Origin: Paraburkholderia youngii
GTDB lineage: Bacteria > Pseudomonadota > Gammaproteobacteria > Burkholderiales > Burkholderiaceae
Length of the DNA stretch: 64,000 nucleotides
Assembly: GCF_013366925.1 (NCBI RefSeq)
Contig: NZ_JAALDK010000001.1
Location: 2,115,089-2,179,088, forward strand
Reading direction: 5' to 3'
Positions 25,910 to 35,069 of this stretch are shown piece after piece. The notes below the pieces were generated by a model, which was not told where the DNA came from, ran no database searches, and saw nothing but the letters and a program-made list of their open reading frames with translations. Numbering within the stretch: the stretch's first letter is position 1; every line of letters starts with the position of its first letter. The position numbers were made by a program, and so were the translations under genes.

Positions 25910-27070
25910 ATGAAAAAGACCCTGCTCGCCGCCGCGCTGTGCGGCGCCTTCACGATATCGGCGCACGCCCAAAGCGGTGTGACGCTGTACGGCCTGATGG
26001 ACGCTGGCATCGTCTATACGAACAACCAGCTCGGCCACAGCAACTGGCAGCTCGCGAGCGGCACCACGCAGAACACGGTATTCGGCCTGAAGGGTTGGGA
26101 AGACCTCGGCGCGGGCCTGCGCGCAGTTTTCAAGCTCGAGCAGGGCTTCATGATGAACAACGGCGCGCAGGCGTTCGCCGGCAGCGGGTTCGGCTCGCAG
26201 GCATGGCTCGGCCTGCAAAGTGATTCGTACGGCACGCTGACGTTCGGCCGCCAGTTCGACATAATGAACGACGCCGTCGGCCCGCTGACGGCTGGCTACA
26301 ACACGTGGGGCGGTAGCCTCGCCGGGCATCCGTTCGAAAACGACAACCTCGCCGCGAACTCGGTCGTGATCAACAACTCGGTCAAGTACGCGAGCCCGCT
26401 GTACCACGGTCTCACGGTCGGGACGATGTACTCGTTCAGCAACAAGGCCGGCGGCTTCGCGAACAACCGCTCCTACGGCTTCGGCCTTTCGTACGCGCGG
26501 GGCCCGCTGAACCTGGCGGCCGGCTACCTGCAGTTCGACAACGCAGGCAACGGCGCCGGCGCCGTGACCACCGCCGACACCAGCGCGAACTTCATCGCCA
26601 GGCGCCAGCGCGTGTGGTCGCTCGGCGGCAACTACACGTTCGGACCGGCGAGCGTCGGTCTCGTCTGGAGCCACACGCAGATCGACGACGTCGCGGGCGT
26701 GTTCTCGTTCGGCACCGGCGGCTATCTCGGCGCGGCCGGCGACGCCACCGGCACGCTCAGCGGCGCGCTGCGCCTCGACAACTACGAGGTCAACGCGAAG
26801 TACGCGCTGAGCCCCGCCTGGAGCGTATCGGGCGCATACACCTTCACGCACGGCGCGTATAACGGCTCGTCGCCGGCATGGAACAGCGCGATGCTGCAGA
26901 CCGACTACGCGCTCAGCAAGCGCACCGACTTCTACCTGGAAGGCGTGTACCAGAACGCGCACGGCGCACCGGCCGATTCGGTGTTGTCGCACGCGATGAT
27001 CAACACACTGTCGCCGTCGTCGACGAATTCACAGGTCGCGGTCACGGTGGGCATGCGCCACGCGTTCTGA
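25910..27070 (+). CDS. Gram-negative porin (Burkholderia OmpC-like)
   Basis: A 386-residue outer-membrane trimeric porin. The signal peptide MKKTLLAAALCGAFTISAHA is followed by QSGVTLYGLMDAGIVYTNNQ, the classic first strand of betaproteobacterial porins. The constriction-loop region has LTFGRQFDIMND, and the last strand is VAVTVGMRHAF, ending in the Phe needed for BAM recognition. It admits small hydrophilic solutes. The gene is monocistronic and convergent with the NhaR-like regulator. Confidence 0.95.
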   Translation: MKKTLLAAALCGAFTISAHAQSGVTLYGLMDAGIVYTNNQLGHSNWQLASGTTQNTVFGLKGWEDLGAGLRAVFKLEQGFMMNNGAQAFAGSGFGSQAWLGLQSDSYGTLTFGRQFDIMNDAVGPLTAGYNTWGGSLAGHPFENDNLAANSVVINNSVKYASPLYHGLTVGTMYSFSNKAGGFANNRSYGFGLSYARGPLNLAAGYLQFDNAGNGAGAVTTADTSANFIARRQRVWSLGGNYTFGPASVGLVWSHTQIDDVAGVFSFGTGGYLGAAGDATGTLSGALRLDNYEVNAKYALSPAWSVSGAYTFTHGAYNGSSPAWNSAMLQTDYALSKRTDFYLEGVYQNAHGAPADSVLSHAMINTLSPSSTNSQVAVTVGMRHAF

Positions 27071-27099
27071 TGCGCGCGCGCCGCGACGGTGAGATGCCC

Positions 27100-27981
27100 T
27101 CACGACTGCGCCGCCGCGATCACCTGCGACGCGAGCGCATGATGCTGGCCGCGTCGCGAGCGGATCGCGTGAATCTCCTCGATTACGCCGTCCGCGCGGC
27201 CGAGCCAGCGCAAGCCCCGCAATAACGTGAGATCGTCGGCGCCGAGCTCCGCCAGCGGAAACACGCCGAGCCCGCGCGCCGCGAACACCGCCATCAACGC
27301 GCTGTCCTCGAATTCGCCGACGACGCGCGGCCTGATTCCCTGCGCCTCGAACCAGCGGTCGAGCCGCGCGCGCAGTGCGCCGTGGCGGGTCGGCAGCAGC
27401 ACGGGCAGGTCCGCGAGACAGTGCGGAAAGCCGTCGCGCGCCGGCTTGCGCACGATCTGCGCGGGCCCGTACCAGTCGACCGGCGAGCCCCCGACGCGCT
27501 GACTCAGCACGCGCAGGTCCGCGCCGTGTGGCGCCGGCTGACAGGCGAGCACCAGATCGAGCCGATGCAGCGCGAGCTCCGACAACAGTTGCGCGGGCTC
27601 CCCCTCGTGACACAGCAGCCTTAGCGACGGCGTGGCTAGCACCGGCGCGAGCAACGCATGCGCGGCGAGCTTCGAAATCCCGTCCGACAAACCGACCGCG
27701 AGTCGCACCGAGTCCGCGCCGCTCGTCTCGCGCATCTCATCGAGCAACGCCTCGCCCAGCTGAAATATCTGCTCCGCACGATTGAACGCCTGCTCACCGG
27801 CTTCGGTCATCGCGACGCCACGCCCGGCGGGCTTCAATAGCTGGCGCCCGAGCGCTTTCTCGAGTTCGCGAACCTGCGCGCTGATCGTCTGCACGGCCAT
27901 GTCGAGTCTCGCGGCCGCGCGCGCGAAGCCGCCCTCCTTCACGACGATCCAGAAGTAGTACAGGTGACGATAGTTGAGCAT
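27100..27981 (-). CDS. nhaR: LysR-family regulator, NhaR-like
   Basis: A 293-residue LysR-type regulator. The N-terminal winged helix (MLNYRHLYYFWIVVKEGGFARAA, VQTISAQVRELEKALGRQLL) is the NhaR form of the family, and the co-inducer domain follows. In E. coli NhaR activates the Na+/H+ antiporter gene nhaA and a biofilm polysaccharide operon; no antiporter gene is adjacent here. It is divergent from terC, with about 120 bases between, so control of terC is possible (inference). The symbol reflects subfamily similarity, not proven orthology. Confidence 0.82.
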   Translation of the reverse strand: MLNYRHLYYFWIVVKEGGFARAAARLDMAVQTISAQVRELEKALGRQLLKPAGRGVAMTEAGEQAFNRAEQIFQLGEALLDEMRETSGADSVRLAVGLSDGISKLAAHALLAPVLATPSLRLLCHEGEPAQLLSELALHRLDLVLACQPAPHGADLRVLSQRVGGSPVDWYGPAQIVRKPARDGFPHCLADLPVLLPTRHGALRARLDRWFEAQGIRPRVVGEFEDSALMAVFAARGLGVFPLAELGADDLTLLRGLRWLGRADGVIEEIHAIRSRRGQHHALASQVIAAAQS

Positions 27982-28101
27982 GCGGATCCGATACTTCGAA
28001 AAAACCGAAATGTTGTTCAGATTAGCACTGGTTCATTCGAACCGTGAACAGGCCGATGATGGCGGTTCCGCCGCTCGCGGCGCACTCGCTTGCCCCACCT
28101 C

Positions 28102-28854
28102 ATGGACTCCCTGTTTGCACTCGTTGCCGATCCCGCCGCCTGGGCCGCACTGGTTACGCTGATCGTGATGGAAATCGTGCTCGGCATCGATAACCTGATC
28201 TTCATTTCGATCCTCAGCAACCGCTTGCCGGAAGCGCAACGCGCACGCACACAGCGCACCGGGCTGCTGCTCGCGCTGGTGATGCGGCTGATTCTGCTCA
28301 GCACCGTCGCCTGGATCGCGCAGCTGACCGCGGTCGCGTTCACGCTGTTCGATCATGGTTTTTCGTGGCGCGATCTAATCCTCGTCGCTGGCGGCCTGTT
28401 TCTCGTGTGGAAAGCGACCACCGAAATCCGTCAGCACATGATCCCCGATGACGAAGTCACCGCGAAATCGAACTCGACCGTACAGCTGACCGTAGCCGCC
28501 GCGATCGGTCAGATCATCCTGCTCGACATCGTGTTTTCGGTCGACAGCATCATCACCGCGGTCGGCATGACCGAGCACCTGCCGATCATGTTCGTCGCGG
28601 TGATCGTATCGATCATGGTGATGCTGTTCGCGGCGCAGCCGCTCGCGCGTTTCATCGATCGCAATCCGACCATCGTGATGCTGGCGCTGAGCTTCCTGCT
28701 CGTGATCGGCATGACGCTGATCGCCGATGGTTTCGGCTCGCACGTGCCAAAGGCCTATATCTACGCGGCGATGGCGTTCTCCGCGTTCGTCGAGGGGATG
28801 AACATGCTCGCGCGGCGCGCGAAGACGAAACGGCTGGCAAGCAACGAGGAGTAA
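28102..28854 (+). CDS. TerC-family integral membrane protein
   Basis: A 250-residue membrane protein with about seven helices. It has the two TerC signature motifs: [13 protein letters not shown] (E24...D30-N31) and its internal repeat [12 protein letters not shown], acidic helices implicated in metal (Mn2+) export. The ATG at 28102 is used; a TTG four codons earlier is in frame. I looked for a yybP-ykoY manganese riboswitch in the short upstream region and saw none. The NhaR-like regulator is divergent. Manganese efflux is the probable role from family knowledge. Confidence 0.9.
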   Translation: MDSLFALVADPAAWAALVTLIVMEIVLGIDNLIFISILSNRLPEAQRARTQRTGLLLALVMRLILLSTVAWIAQLTAVAFTLFDHGFSWRDLILVAGGLFLVWKATTEIRQHMIPDDEVTAKSNSTVQLTVAAAIGQIILLDIVFSVDSIITAVGMTEHLPIMFVAVIVSIMVMLFAAQPLARFIDRNPTIVMLALSFLLVIGMTLIADGFGSHVPKAYIYAAMAFSAFVEGMNMLARRAKTKRLASNEE

Positions 28855-28912
28855 TGCCGTGATGAAATGCCCGGCGGCTTGGCGCAAGCAGCTTCCAGCC
28901 GCCGTTGGCGCG

Positions 28913-29545
28913 TTAGCGCGCCTTCCTGCGAGCGCCCTTGGCGGTCGTCGCGGCGCGCGGCGCTTCCTTCTCGACCGGTGCGCCGCCGTTCATCTGCTCG
29001 AGCCACGACAGCGTATCGACATACGACAGAAACTGCTTCAGATACCCCGGCGACAGCTCGCGCATCAACGACAGCGCACGATGCACGAGGCTGCTCGAAT
29101 TGAGCGGCCCCGCGTTGCCGGGTACCTGCGCGAGCGACTGGCGCAACTGCTTTTCGGTGCGGACTTTCGACCAGACTTCGCGGAAGTAGTCGAGCGCGGG
29201 GAGTTCGGGATAGGCGGCGGCGTGCGGAGCATCGGCCCGCGCGTGGTGGCGGGCAAGCCGTTCGATCAGCGCCGCGAGCGTGGCGTCGCTGGCCGCGTCG
29301 GTTTCAACGGGAGTGGCTTGCAACGCGCTCTCGGCCACGGCCGCACGCTCGACCTCGGCCGCATATTCGGCCAGTAATGCCGCCAATCGTTGCTCGATCA
29401 CCCGTCGCGTCTCGCCGCTGTGCCGCGCCGCGCGCCGCGCAAGCGCTTCGAGCAGATGAAAGCGCAGCGGATCGAGCCGATCCGCACCGCTCGCGCGCCA
29501 TGCATCGAGCGTCGCGCGAGCCGCGTCGATTGCGTCGTCAAGCAC
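28913..29545 (-). CDS. DUF2894-type protein, last gene of a motor-like operon
   Basis: A 210-residue soluble, Ala/Arg-rich helical protein. It ends with a conserved block (YFREVWSKVRTEKQLRQSLAQVPGNAGPLNSSSLVHRALSLM) and a basic tail (KGARRKAR). The GTG at 29545 overlaps the end of the OmpA/MotB-like gene by eight bases; the longer open frame upstream is an Arg-rich shadow. I place it in DUF2894 from its position and C-terminal block. Function is unknown. The coupling implies it works with the membrane motor encoded upstream, perhaps as a cytoplasmic partner of the long tail (inference). Confidence 0.82.
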   Translation of the reverse strand: MLDDAIDAARATLDAWRASGADRLDPLRFHLLEALARRAARHSGETRRVIEQRLAALLAEYAAEVERAAVAESALQATPVETDAASDATLAALIERLARHHARADAPHAAAYPELPALDYFREVWSKVRTEKQLRQSLAQVPGNAGPLNSSSLVHRALSLMRELSPGYLKQFLSYVDTLSWLEQMNGGAPVEKEAPRAATTAKGARRKAR

Positions 29546-30191
29546 CGGACTTCTCCGCCGTCGCCGCGCTCGACGGCCGCGGCACCGGCGCGATTTCGAC
29601 GCGGCGGTTTTTCGCGCGGCCGGATTCGTCGGCATTCGAACTGACCGGCTGCTCGGCGCCGAACGCCGCCGCAAACACCGACGACGCCGGCACGCCCTCG
29701 TCGATCAGCGTGCGCGTGACCGTCAACGCGCGCTGCGCTGACAGCTCCCAGTTATCGGCGAAGCGTCGATTGCCTTCGCGCAGGCGTTGATCGTCGGTGA
29801 AGCCGCTGACCATCAGGATCTGATCGCTCGCGCGCAGATACGCGGACAGCGGACCGGCGAGGCTCTTCAGCAGCGCGCGGCCCTCGGGCTGCAGCTGCGC
29901 GGAGTTCAGCGCGAACAGCACGTTGCCGCTAATGCCGATGCGGCCATTGACGAGCGTCACGCGCCCCGCCGCGAGCGGTCCCGCGAGCGCCTGCTCGAGC
30001 GTCTTGCGCCGCTGCGTTTCGGCCTGGCGCTGCTTGACCTCCTGCTCGAGCTTGTTCGATAGCACGAGCTGCATGCCGATCACGCTCACCAGAATCAGCA
30101 CGAACGCGCCGACCAGCACCGACATCAGATCGCCGAACGAGGCCCAGACCGGCGCGGCCGTTTCCACGCCGCCGTCGATGTCCTCGCTCAT
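29538..30191 (-). CDS. MotB/ZorB-like OmpA-family stator protein
   Basis: A 217-residue protein with one N-terminal membrane helix, W-A-S-F-G-D-L-M-S then VLVGAFVLILVSVIGMQLVL. D21 sits where MotB, ExbD and ZorB keep their proton-binding Asp. A short coiled coil follows, then an OmpA peptidoglycan-binding domain (VLFALNSAQLQPEGRALL, GFTDDQRLREGNRRFADNWELSAQRA, KNRRVEI). This is the anchor half of an ion-driven 5:2 motor. Its start overlaps the stop of the MotA-like DUF802 gene by ATGA. It is shorter than flagellar MotB and no flagellar genes are near. Confidence 0.88.
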   Translation of the reverse strand: MSEDIDGGVETAAPVWASFGDLMSVLVGAFVLILVSVIGMQLVLSNKLEQEVKQRQAETQRRKTLEQALAGPLAAGRVTLVNGRIGISGNVLFALNSAQLQPEGRALLKSLAGPLSAYLRASDQILMVSGFTDDQRLREGNRRFADNWELSAQRALTVTRTLIDEGVPASSVFAAAFGAEQPVSSNADESGRAKNRRVEIAPVPRPSSAATAEKSGA

Positions 30192-32806
30192 ACCGCGTCG
30201 GCTCCGGCGGTCGCGCGCTGCGCGGCCAGCAACTGCAGGTCTTCGACGATCTGCTTCTGCGACATCACGCTGAGATCGACCACATCGCGCGCCTGTGCGA
30301 CGTAGTAGGCGAGCTGTTCGTCGCTACGGGCAAGCGATTTGTCGAGCGCCGCTTCGATGCGTTCGAGATGCGCGACGAGCTTGTCGTTCGCTTCGCCGAA
30401 CATTCCGACGGCCGCGCCGAATGCTTCGCCGAGACTCGCGACTTCGGCCGCGCTGCCGGTGACCTGCGCGGCGACCGTGCCGAGCTTGCCGGTCTCGTGC
30501 TCGAGGTGCTCGGTGAAGCGATTGCCGACGCGTTCGAGCAGATCCGCCGACGTCGAGACCAAGGCATCGACGGCGCTGCGCTGTTCGGTCGACGCGTGAT
30601 TGACCGCGTCCAGCAGCGTCTCCAGCGTGGCGAGCAGACGGCTGCGCTCTTCCAGCATCGCGGTGTCGCGGACCATGCTGTCGGAGAGCTTCTGGCGCAG
30701 CTCCGCGACGACTTCGGCGGCGGCCTTCGGCGCTTCCGATGCCGCCTGCACGAGGCGCTCGATCTCGGCGATCGTCGCGCTGGCGTGGGTTTGCGTCTGC
30801 GCGGAGATATCGTGTGCGGTCTGCGCGAGCGCGTCGCAGATCTGCTGCTGACGGGTCGCCGTTTGCGAACCCGTCTGCTGCCATTGTTCGCTGAGCTTTG
30901 CGGTCATCGCACCGAGCGCTTCGGTCCATGCGGCGAAGCGCTGTTCGTCGCGCGCGGCGAGTTCGGCTTGCAGGTTTGCTGCGGCCTTCGGTGCTTCGGC
31001 CGCGGCCTGCACCAGTCGATCGATTTCGGCGATCGTCGCGCTCGCATGCGTTTGCGTCTGCGCGGAGATATCGCGTGCCGTTTGCGCGAGTGCGTCGCAG
31101 ATTTGCTGCTGATGGCTTGCAGCTTGCGAACCCGTTTGCTGCCATTGCTCGTTGAGTTTCGCCGTCATCGCACCGAGCGCTTCGGTCCACGCGGCGAAGC
31201 GCTGTTCGTCGCGCGCGGCGAGTTCGGCTTGCAAGTTTGCTGCGGCCTTCGGTGCTTCGGCCGCTGCTTGCACCAGTCGATCGATTTCGGCGATCGTCGC
31301 GCTGGCGTGCGTTTGCGTCTGCGCAGAAATTTCGCGCGCCGTCTGTGCAAGCGCGTCGCAAATTTGCTGCTGATGGCTGGCGGCTTGCGCACCCGTCTGC
31401 CGCCATTGCTCGCCGAGCTTCGCGCCCATCGCGTCGAGCGCCTCCGCCCATGCGCTCAAACGCTGCTCGTCGCGCGCAGTCAGCTCCGTCTGCAAGTTCG
31501 TATGCGAGCTACCGACAGCACTCAGCAACGCCGCGGCATGCTGTTCGAACGTCGCGGCGGCGCGCGCCAACGCCTGTTCGTTGTTGGCGGCGAGCTTGTC
31601 GCCCGCGCTTTGCTGCTTTGCCAACGCATCGCCCCACGCCTGCGAGATGCCGCTGGCCGTCGCTTCGAGCCGCGCGGACACGCCTTCGAGCAACGCGACC
31701 GAGCGCTGTTCGAACGCTTCGGCAACGCGTTCGACCGAAGCGCGCTGTTGCGCGGCCAACTCGTCGCTCGCCTGCCGATGTCCGGCGAGCGCGCTGCTGC
31801 AAATGTCGGCGAGGTTCGCGCTGGTCGCCGCGAAGCCGCTCGACATGCCGTCGAGCTGGCGCTGCACGGCCTGGGTCACCGCGTCGTGCAACGCGGCGGT
31901 TTCGCGCGAAAGGCCGGCCATCGTCGCTTCGACGACCGGCTGCAGGGCCCGGCCCGCAGCCTGGGCGCTGCCGGCCACGCTGTCTTTCAGCGACTGCTCG
32001 ATCACACCGGCCAGACGCAGATAAGCCGCTTCGGTGCGTCCGTAAAACGCGTCGAGACTCGCGATCTGCCGCTCGTTCGACGCGGCGCTCTGCTGTTCGA
32101 GCGCGCTCATCATCGTCTGCAGACGTTCGACCAGCAGCGGCGTCGCTTCGGCCTGGCGTTGCAGCAGCCGGAAGCTTTCGTCGCGCTGATGGCTCTGCGA
32201 GTACACGCGCAAAGTCGTCGCGATCTTCACGTCGAGCTGTTGCGCCGCTTCGAGCCGCTCGCGGCGGCATAGCGCCGACAGCAGCCCGAGCATCGCCGAC
32301 GTCGCGACACCCGCGATCGAGGTGCCGAACGCAAAGCTCAGCCCCTTGACCGGCGCCGCCAGCGATGCGCGGATCGCCTGCAGGTCGCTTGCGCTCTCCA
32401 GCGCGAGGCCGGTGCCGCGCAGCGTCATCACCATGCCGAGCAGCGTGCCGAGCATGCCGAGCAACACCAGCAGGCCGACCAGATACGGCGTCAACGCGGG
32501 TCCCGGCAACGCGACGCGCTCGCCTTCGACGCGCAGCCGCACGCTATTGCGCAGACTCGGATGGACGGGTTCGAGAAACGCGGCAAGGCTCGGCGGTGGT
32601 CCGGACAGCGCAGCAAGCGCGCCCGTCAGCGTAGCGGTCGCCTGACTATAGCGGCGCAATTCGAGCGCGCCCAGCACATAGAAGACGCCGATCAGCAGCG
32701 TGACGGCGAACGCGAGCGCATTGGAGACGGCGTAACCGACGGCGATCCAGCACGCCGCGGCGAGCCCCGCGAGAAATACAACGAGATCGATACGATATCT
32801 GGACAT
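30188..32806 (-). CDS. DUF802 protein: MotA/ZorA/ExbB-like core with giant coiled-coil tail
   Basis: The 872 residues have four membrane helices in the first 180. TM3 is GLLVLLGMLGTLLGMVMTL (111-129) and TM4 is GLSFAFGTSIAGVATSAMLG (155-174), which is the MotA/TolQ/ExbB proton-channel pattern. Residues 190-870 are a long Ala/Gln/Glu-rich predicted coiled coil reaching into the cytoplasm, including three near-identical 87-residue repeats (438-698). The DUF802 assignment is from family memory. Gene order and topology resemble ZorA of Zorya defence, but no helicase or nuclease gene follows. It is coupled to the MotB-like gene by ATGA and lies 10 bases after the DUF3348 gene. Confidence 0.85.
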   Translation of the reverse strand: MSRYRIDLVVFLAGLAAACWIAVGYAVSNALAFAVTLLIGVFYVLGALELRRYSQATATLTGALAALSGPPPSLAAFLEPVHPSLRNSVRLRVEGERVALPGPALTPYLVGLLVLLGMLGTLLGMVMTLRGTGLALESASDLQAIRASLAAPVKGLSFAFGTSIAGVATSAMLGLLSALCRRERLEAAQQLDVKIATTLRVYSQSHQRDESFRLLQRQAEATPLLVERLQTMMSALEQQSAASNERQIASLDAFYGRTEAAYLRLAGVIEQSLKDSVAGSAQAAGRALQPVVEATMAGLSRETAALHDAVTQAVQRQLDGMSSGFAATSANLADICSSALAGHRQASDELAAQQRASVERVAEAFEQRSVALLEGVSARLEATASGISQAWGDALAKQQSAGDKLAANNEQALARAAATFEQHAAALLSAVGSSHTNLQTELTARDEQRLSAWAEALDAMGAKLGEQWRQTGAQAASHQQQICDALAQTAREISAQTQTHASATIAEIDRLVQAAAEAPKAAANLQAELAARDEQRFAAWTEALGAMTAKLNEQWQQTGSQAASHQQQICDALAQTARDISAQTQTHASATIAEIDRLVQAAAEAPKAAANLQAELAARDEQRFAAWTEALGAMTAKLSEQWQQTGSQTATRQQQICDALAQTAHDISAQTQTHASATIAEIERLVQAASEAPKAAAEVVAELRQKLSDSMVRDTAMLEERSRLLATLETLLDAVNHASTEQRSAVDALVSTSADLLERVGNRFTEHLEHETGKLGTVAAQVTGSAAEVASLGEAFGAAVGMFGEANDKLVAHLERIEAALDKSLARSDEQLAYYVAQARDVVDLSVMSQKQIVEDLQLLAAQRATAGADAV
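30713..31495 (-). repeat. Three tandem 261-bp repeats inside the DUF802 gene
   Basis: Copies are 31495-31235, 31234-30974 and 30973-30713 in coding order. Each encodes 87 residues starting L-Q-x-E-L-x-A-R-D-E-Q-R and ending AAAEAPKAAAN or similar. The second and third copies are nearly identical in DNA as well, so copy number could change by recombination without a frameshift. Confidence 0.9.
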
Positions 32807-32816
32807 GGGGTCCCAG

Positions 32817-33584
32817 TTAGCAGGCGCGAAGAGCCGCGAGCAGCCCTTCGACCGGTTGAAAACGAACGTCCAGCTCGGCCAGCAAAACGCTTTGCATGTC
32901 CTTGCCGAAGGCGTCGAGCCATGCGTCGGACGCGAGCGGCGCGGCAGCGTTGCTGGCGTCGGTCGCTTCCGCCTCCGCGACCCTCCGGGCCTCCCCCTCT
33001 TTCAAGCGCTCGAAGTGCCCGCCGAGCAGGCCGGGCACCGCGCCGAGCAAAGTCCGCTCGCGCTCGCCGAGCGCACGCTCCATCACCGCATCGACGACCG
33101 CGAGCCGCGCAAGCGCCGGCGCTTGCGTCGCCAGCAGCGCGCGCAGCCGCCCGCGTAACGTGCCGATCGCAGTTTCCATCGACTGCTGGAGCGCGAGATA
33201 GCGCTGCCTGAAGACCGCATAGTCGGTCTGCGTGTCGACGACGGCCACGCGCGGTGCCGACATCCGGGCAGACAAAGACGACGAGCCACGCCGCCGTGAG
33301 CCCGCGAGCACACTATCGCTGGCGATTGCGCTCACCAGCGAGCGGCGCACACGCGTGCACTCTTCCTCTTCCGCGCGACCGAACGCGCGCGCGCCACCAG
33401 CGACGGCGGGCGGCTTGCCGTCGAGCGCCGATGACAACGCGATAGCGTCGGTCCAGCCGAGCCACTGGCTCAGCCGATCCGCCAGCGATTGGCGCGATTC
33501 GGCGACGTCGGCCTCGACGAGACGGGCCAGTAAGCGAACGAGCGCGGGGCCGCTGAGGGCGCTGCGCTGAGGGGCTTGCAACAT
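32817..33584 (-). CDS. DUF3348-type protein, first gene of the motor-like operon
   Basis: A 255-residue soluble protein, mostly helical, with an N-terminal block SGPALVRLLARLVEADVAESRQSLADRLSQWLGWTDAIALSSAL and a central stretch VDTQTDYAVFRQRYLALQQSMETAIGTLRGRLRALLA. No catalytic motif is evident. It opens the operon DUF3348, DUF802, OmpA/MotB, DUF2894, ten bases before DUF802. The family name comes from its conserved company in Burkholderia. A cytoplasmic regulator or tail-binding partner of the motor is possible, but function is unknown. Confidence 0.82.
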   Translation of the reverse strand: MLQAPQRSALSGPALVRLLARLVEADVAESRQSLADRLSQWLGWTDAIALSSALDGKPPAVAGGARAFGRAEEEECTRVRRSLVSAIASDSVLAGSRRRGSSSLSARMSAPRVAVVDTQTDYAVFRQRYLALQQSMETAIGTLRGRLRALLATQAPALARLAVVDAVMERALGERERTLLGAVPGLLGGHFERLKEGEARRVAEAEATDASNAAAPLASDAWLDAFGKDMQSVLLAELDVRFQPVEGLLAALRAC

Positions 33585-33836
33585 ACCACCGGACGCAAAA
33601 AAGTCAGCAGTTTACACGCTGGGGCCAACGAGTCCGAAGTCGCTTGCTCGATCGTGCGTCGAAAGACCCGGTTTTGCCCGATCGAACCTGGCATTCGCGC
33701 GTTTTATCGAGCGCGGTTTTTTGCCAATAGCGAAGCGAGCCTATCCCTGTATAAGATGAAAGCTGGCGCATCGCCTCGCACTGAACACTGCGGAGCGTCG
33801 ACAACACACAGAACACACGCAAGGCGGACAGGCAGC

Positions 33837-35069
33837 ATGAAATTCGATACCGTGGTGCTCGGCGCCGGCATTGTCGGGGTATGCGTCGCCGTGCAGCTGC
33901 AGAAGCGCGGGCGCGCGGTTGCACTGATCGACCGCAAGCAGCCGGGCAACGAGACGTCGTTCGGCAACGCCGGGCTGATCCAGCGCGAAGGCGTCTATCC
34001 GTACGCGTTTCCGCGCGGGCTCGGCACGCTGCTGCGCTACGCGCGCAACCAGTCGCCCGACGTGCGCTATCACGCCGACGCAATGCTCCAGGTTGCACCG
34101 TTTCTGTGGCGCTACTGGCGCAACTCACATCCGGCGAAGCACGCGGAAATCGCGAAGTCGTACGCGACATTGATCGAGCATTGCGTCAGCGAACATCGCG
34201 CGCTCGCCGCGGACGCCGGTGCGAGCGCGCTGCTGCGGCCCATCGGCTGGATCAAGGTGTTTCGCCACACCGCCGCGCGCGATGCCGAAATCATGCTTGC
34301 CGAACGGTGGCATCGCGAATACGGCGTCGAGTTCGAAACGCTCGACGCCCCGCGCCTGCAACAGCTCGAACCCGATCTCGACAAGCGCCTGCAAGGCGGG
34401 CTGCGCTATCCGCAATCCGATTCGGTCAGCGATCCGAACGCGCTCGTCACCGCGTACGCGCGGTACTTCGAAGCGCTCGGCGGCCGGTTCTTCATCGGCG
34501 ATGCCGATACGCTGCGCGAAGGCTGGCAGGTCGATACGCGGGACGGGCCGATCTCGGCCGCAGCGGCGGTGATCGCGCTCGGGCCGTGGTCGGATCGCGC
34601 GAGCACGCGGCTCGGGTATCGGCTGCCGCTCGCGGTCAAGCGTGGCTATCACATGCACTACGCAGCGCGTCGGACCGCGCACCTCAACCATCCGATTCTC
34701 GACGTCGACCACGGCTATGTGCTCGCACCGATGGCGCGCGGCATCCGATTGACGACGGGCGTCGAAATCGCGCGCCCCGAAGCGGTCAAGACGCCGGTGC
34801 AGCTCGATGCGGCCGAACCCATCGCGCGCACGCTGTTTCCGCTCGGCGAACGCCTGGACCCGGAACCGTGGATGGGACGGCGCCCGTGCACGCCGGACAT
34901 GATGCCGATCATCGGGCCCGCGACGAAACATCAGGGGCTGTGGTTCGCGTTTGGCCATGCGCATCATGGTCTGACGCTCGGACCGGTGACGGGGCGGCTG
35001 ATCGCCGAGATGATGACCGGCGAGCAGACGCTGGTCGATCCGCGGCCGTTTCGCGTCGAGCGGTTTTAG
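33837..35069 (+). CDS. FAD-dependent D-amino-acid dehydrogenase-like oxidoreductase
   Basis: A 410-residue flavoprotein of the DAO/DadA family. The FAD-binding dinucleotide motif V-L-G-A-G-I-V-G-V (7-15) is followed by an acidic end of strand 2 (ALIDRKQPG). A second motif TSFGNAGLIQ is typical of DadA, and near the C-terminus PCTPDMMPIIGPATKHQGLWFAFGHAHHGLTLGPVTGRL is the conserved FAD-binding tail. It should oxidise a D-amino acid or related amine and pass electrons to the respiratory chain. The frame is open 87 codons upstream, but the ATG at 33837 starts the Rossmann fold. Single gene. Confidence 0.9.
   Translation: MKFDTVVLGAGIVGVCVAVQLQKRGRAVALIDRKQPGNETSFGNAGLIQREGVYPYAFPRGLGTLLRYARNQSPDVRYHADAMLQVAPFLWRYWRNSHPAKHAEIAKSYATLIEHCVSEHRALAADAGASALLRPIGWIKVFRHTAARDAEIMLAERWHREYGVEFETLDAPRLQQLEPDLDKRLQGGLRYPQSDSVSDPNALVTAYARYFEALGGRFFIGDADTLREGWQVDTRDGPISAAAAVIALGPWSDRASTRLGYRLPLAVKRGYHMHYAARRTAHLNHPILDVDHGYVLAPMARGIRLTTGVEIARPEAVKTPVQLDAAEPIARTLFPLGERLDPEPWMGRRPCTPDMMPIIGPATKHQGLWFAFGHAHHGLTLGPVTGRLIAEMMTGEQTLVDPRPFRVERF

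Noticed and set aside
27982..28101. Manganese (yybP-ykoY) riboswitch upstream of terC
   Set aside because: The region is only about 120 bases and lacks the conserved loop sequences of that riboswitch.
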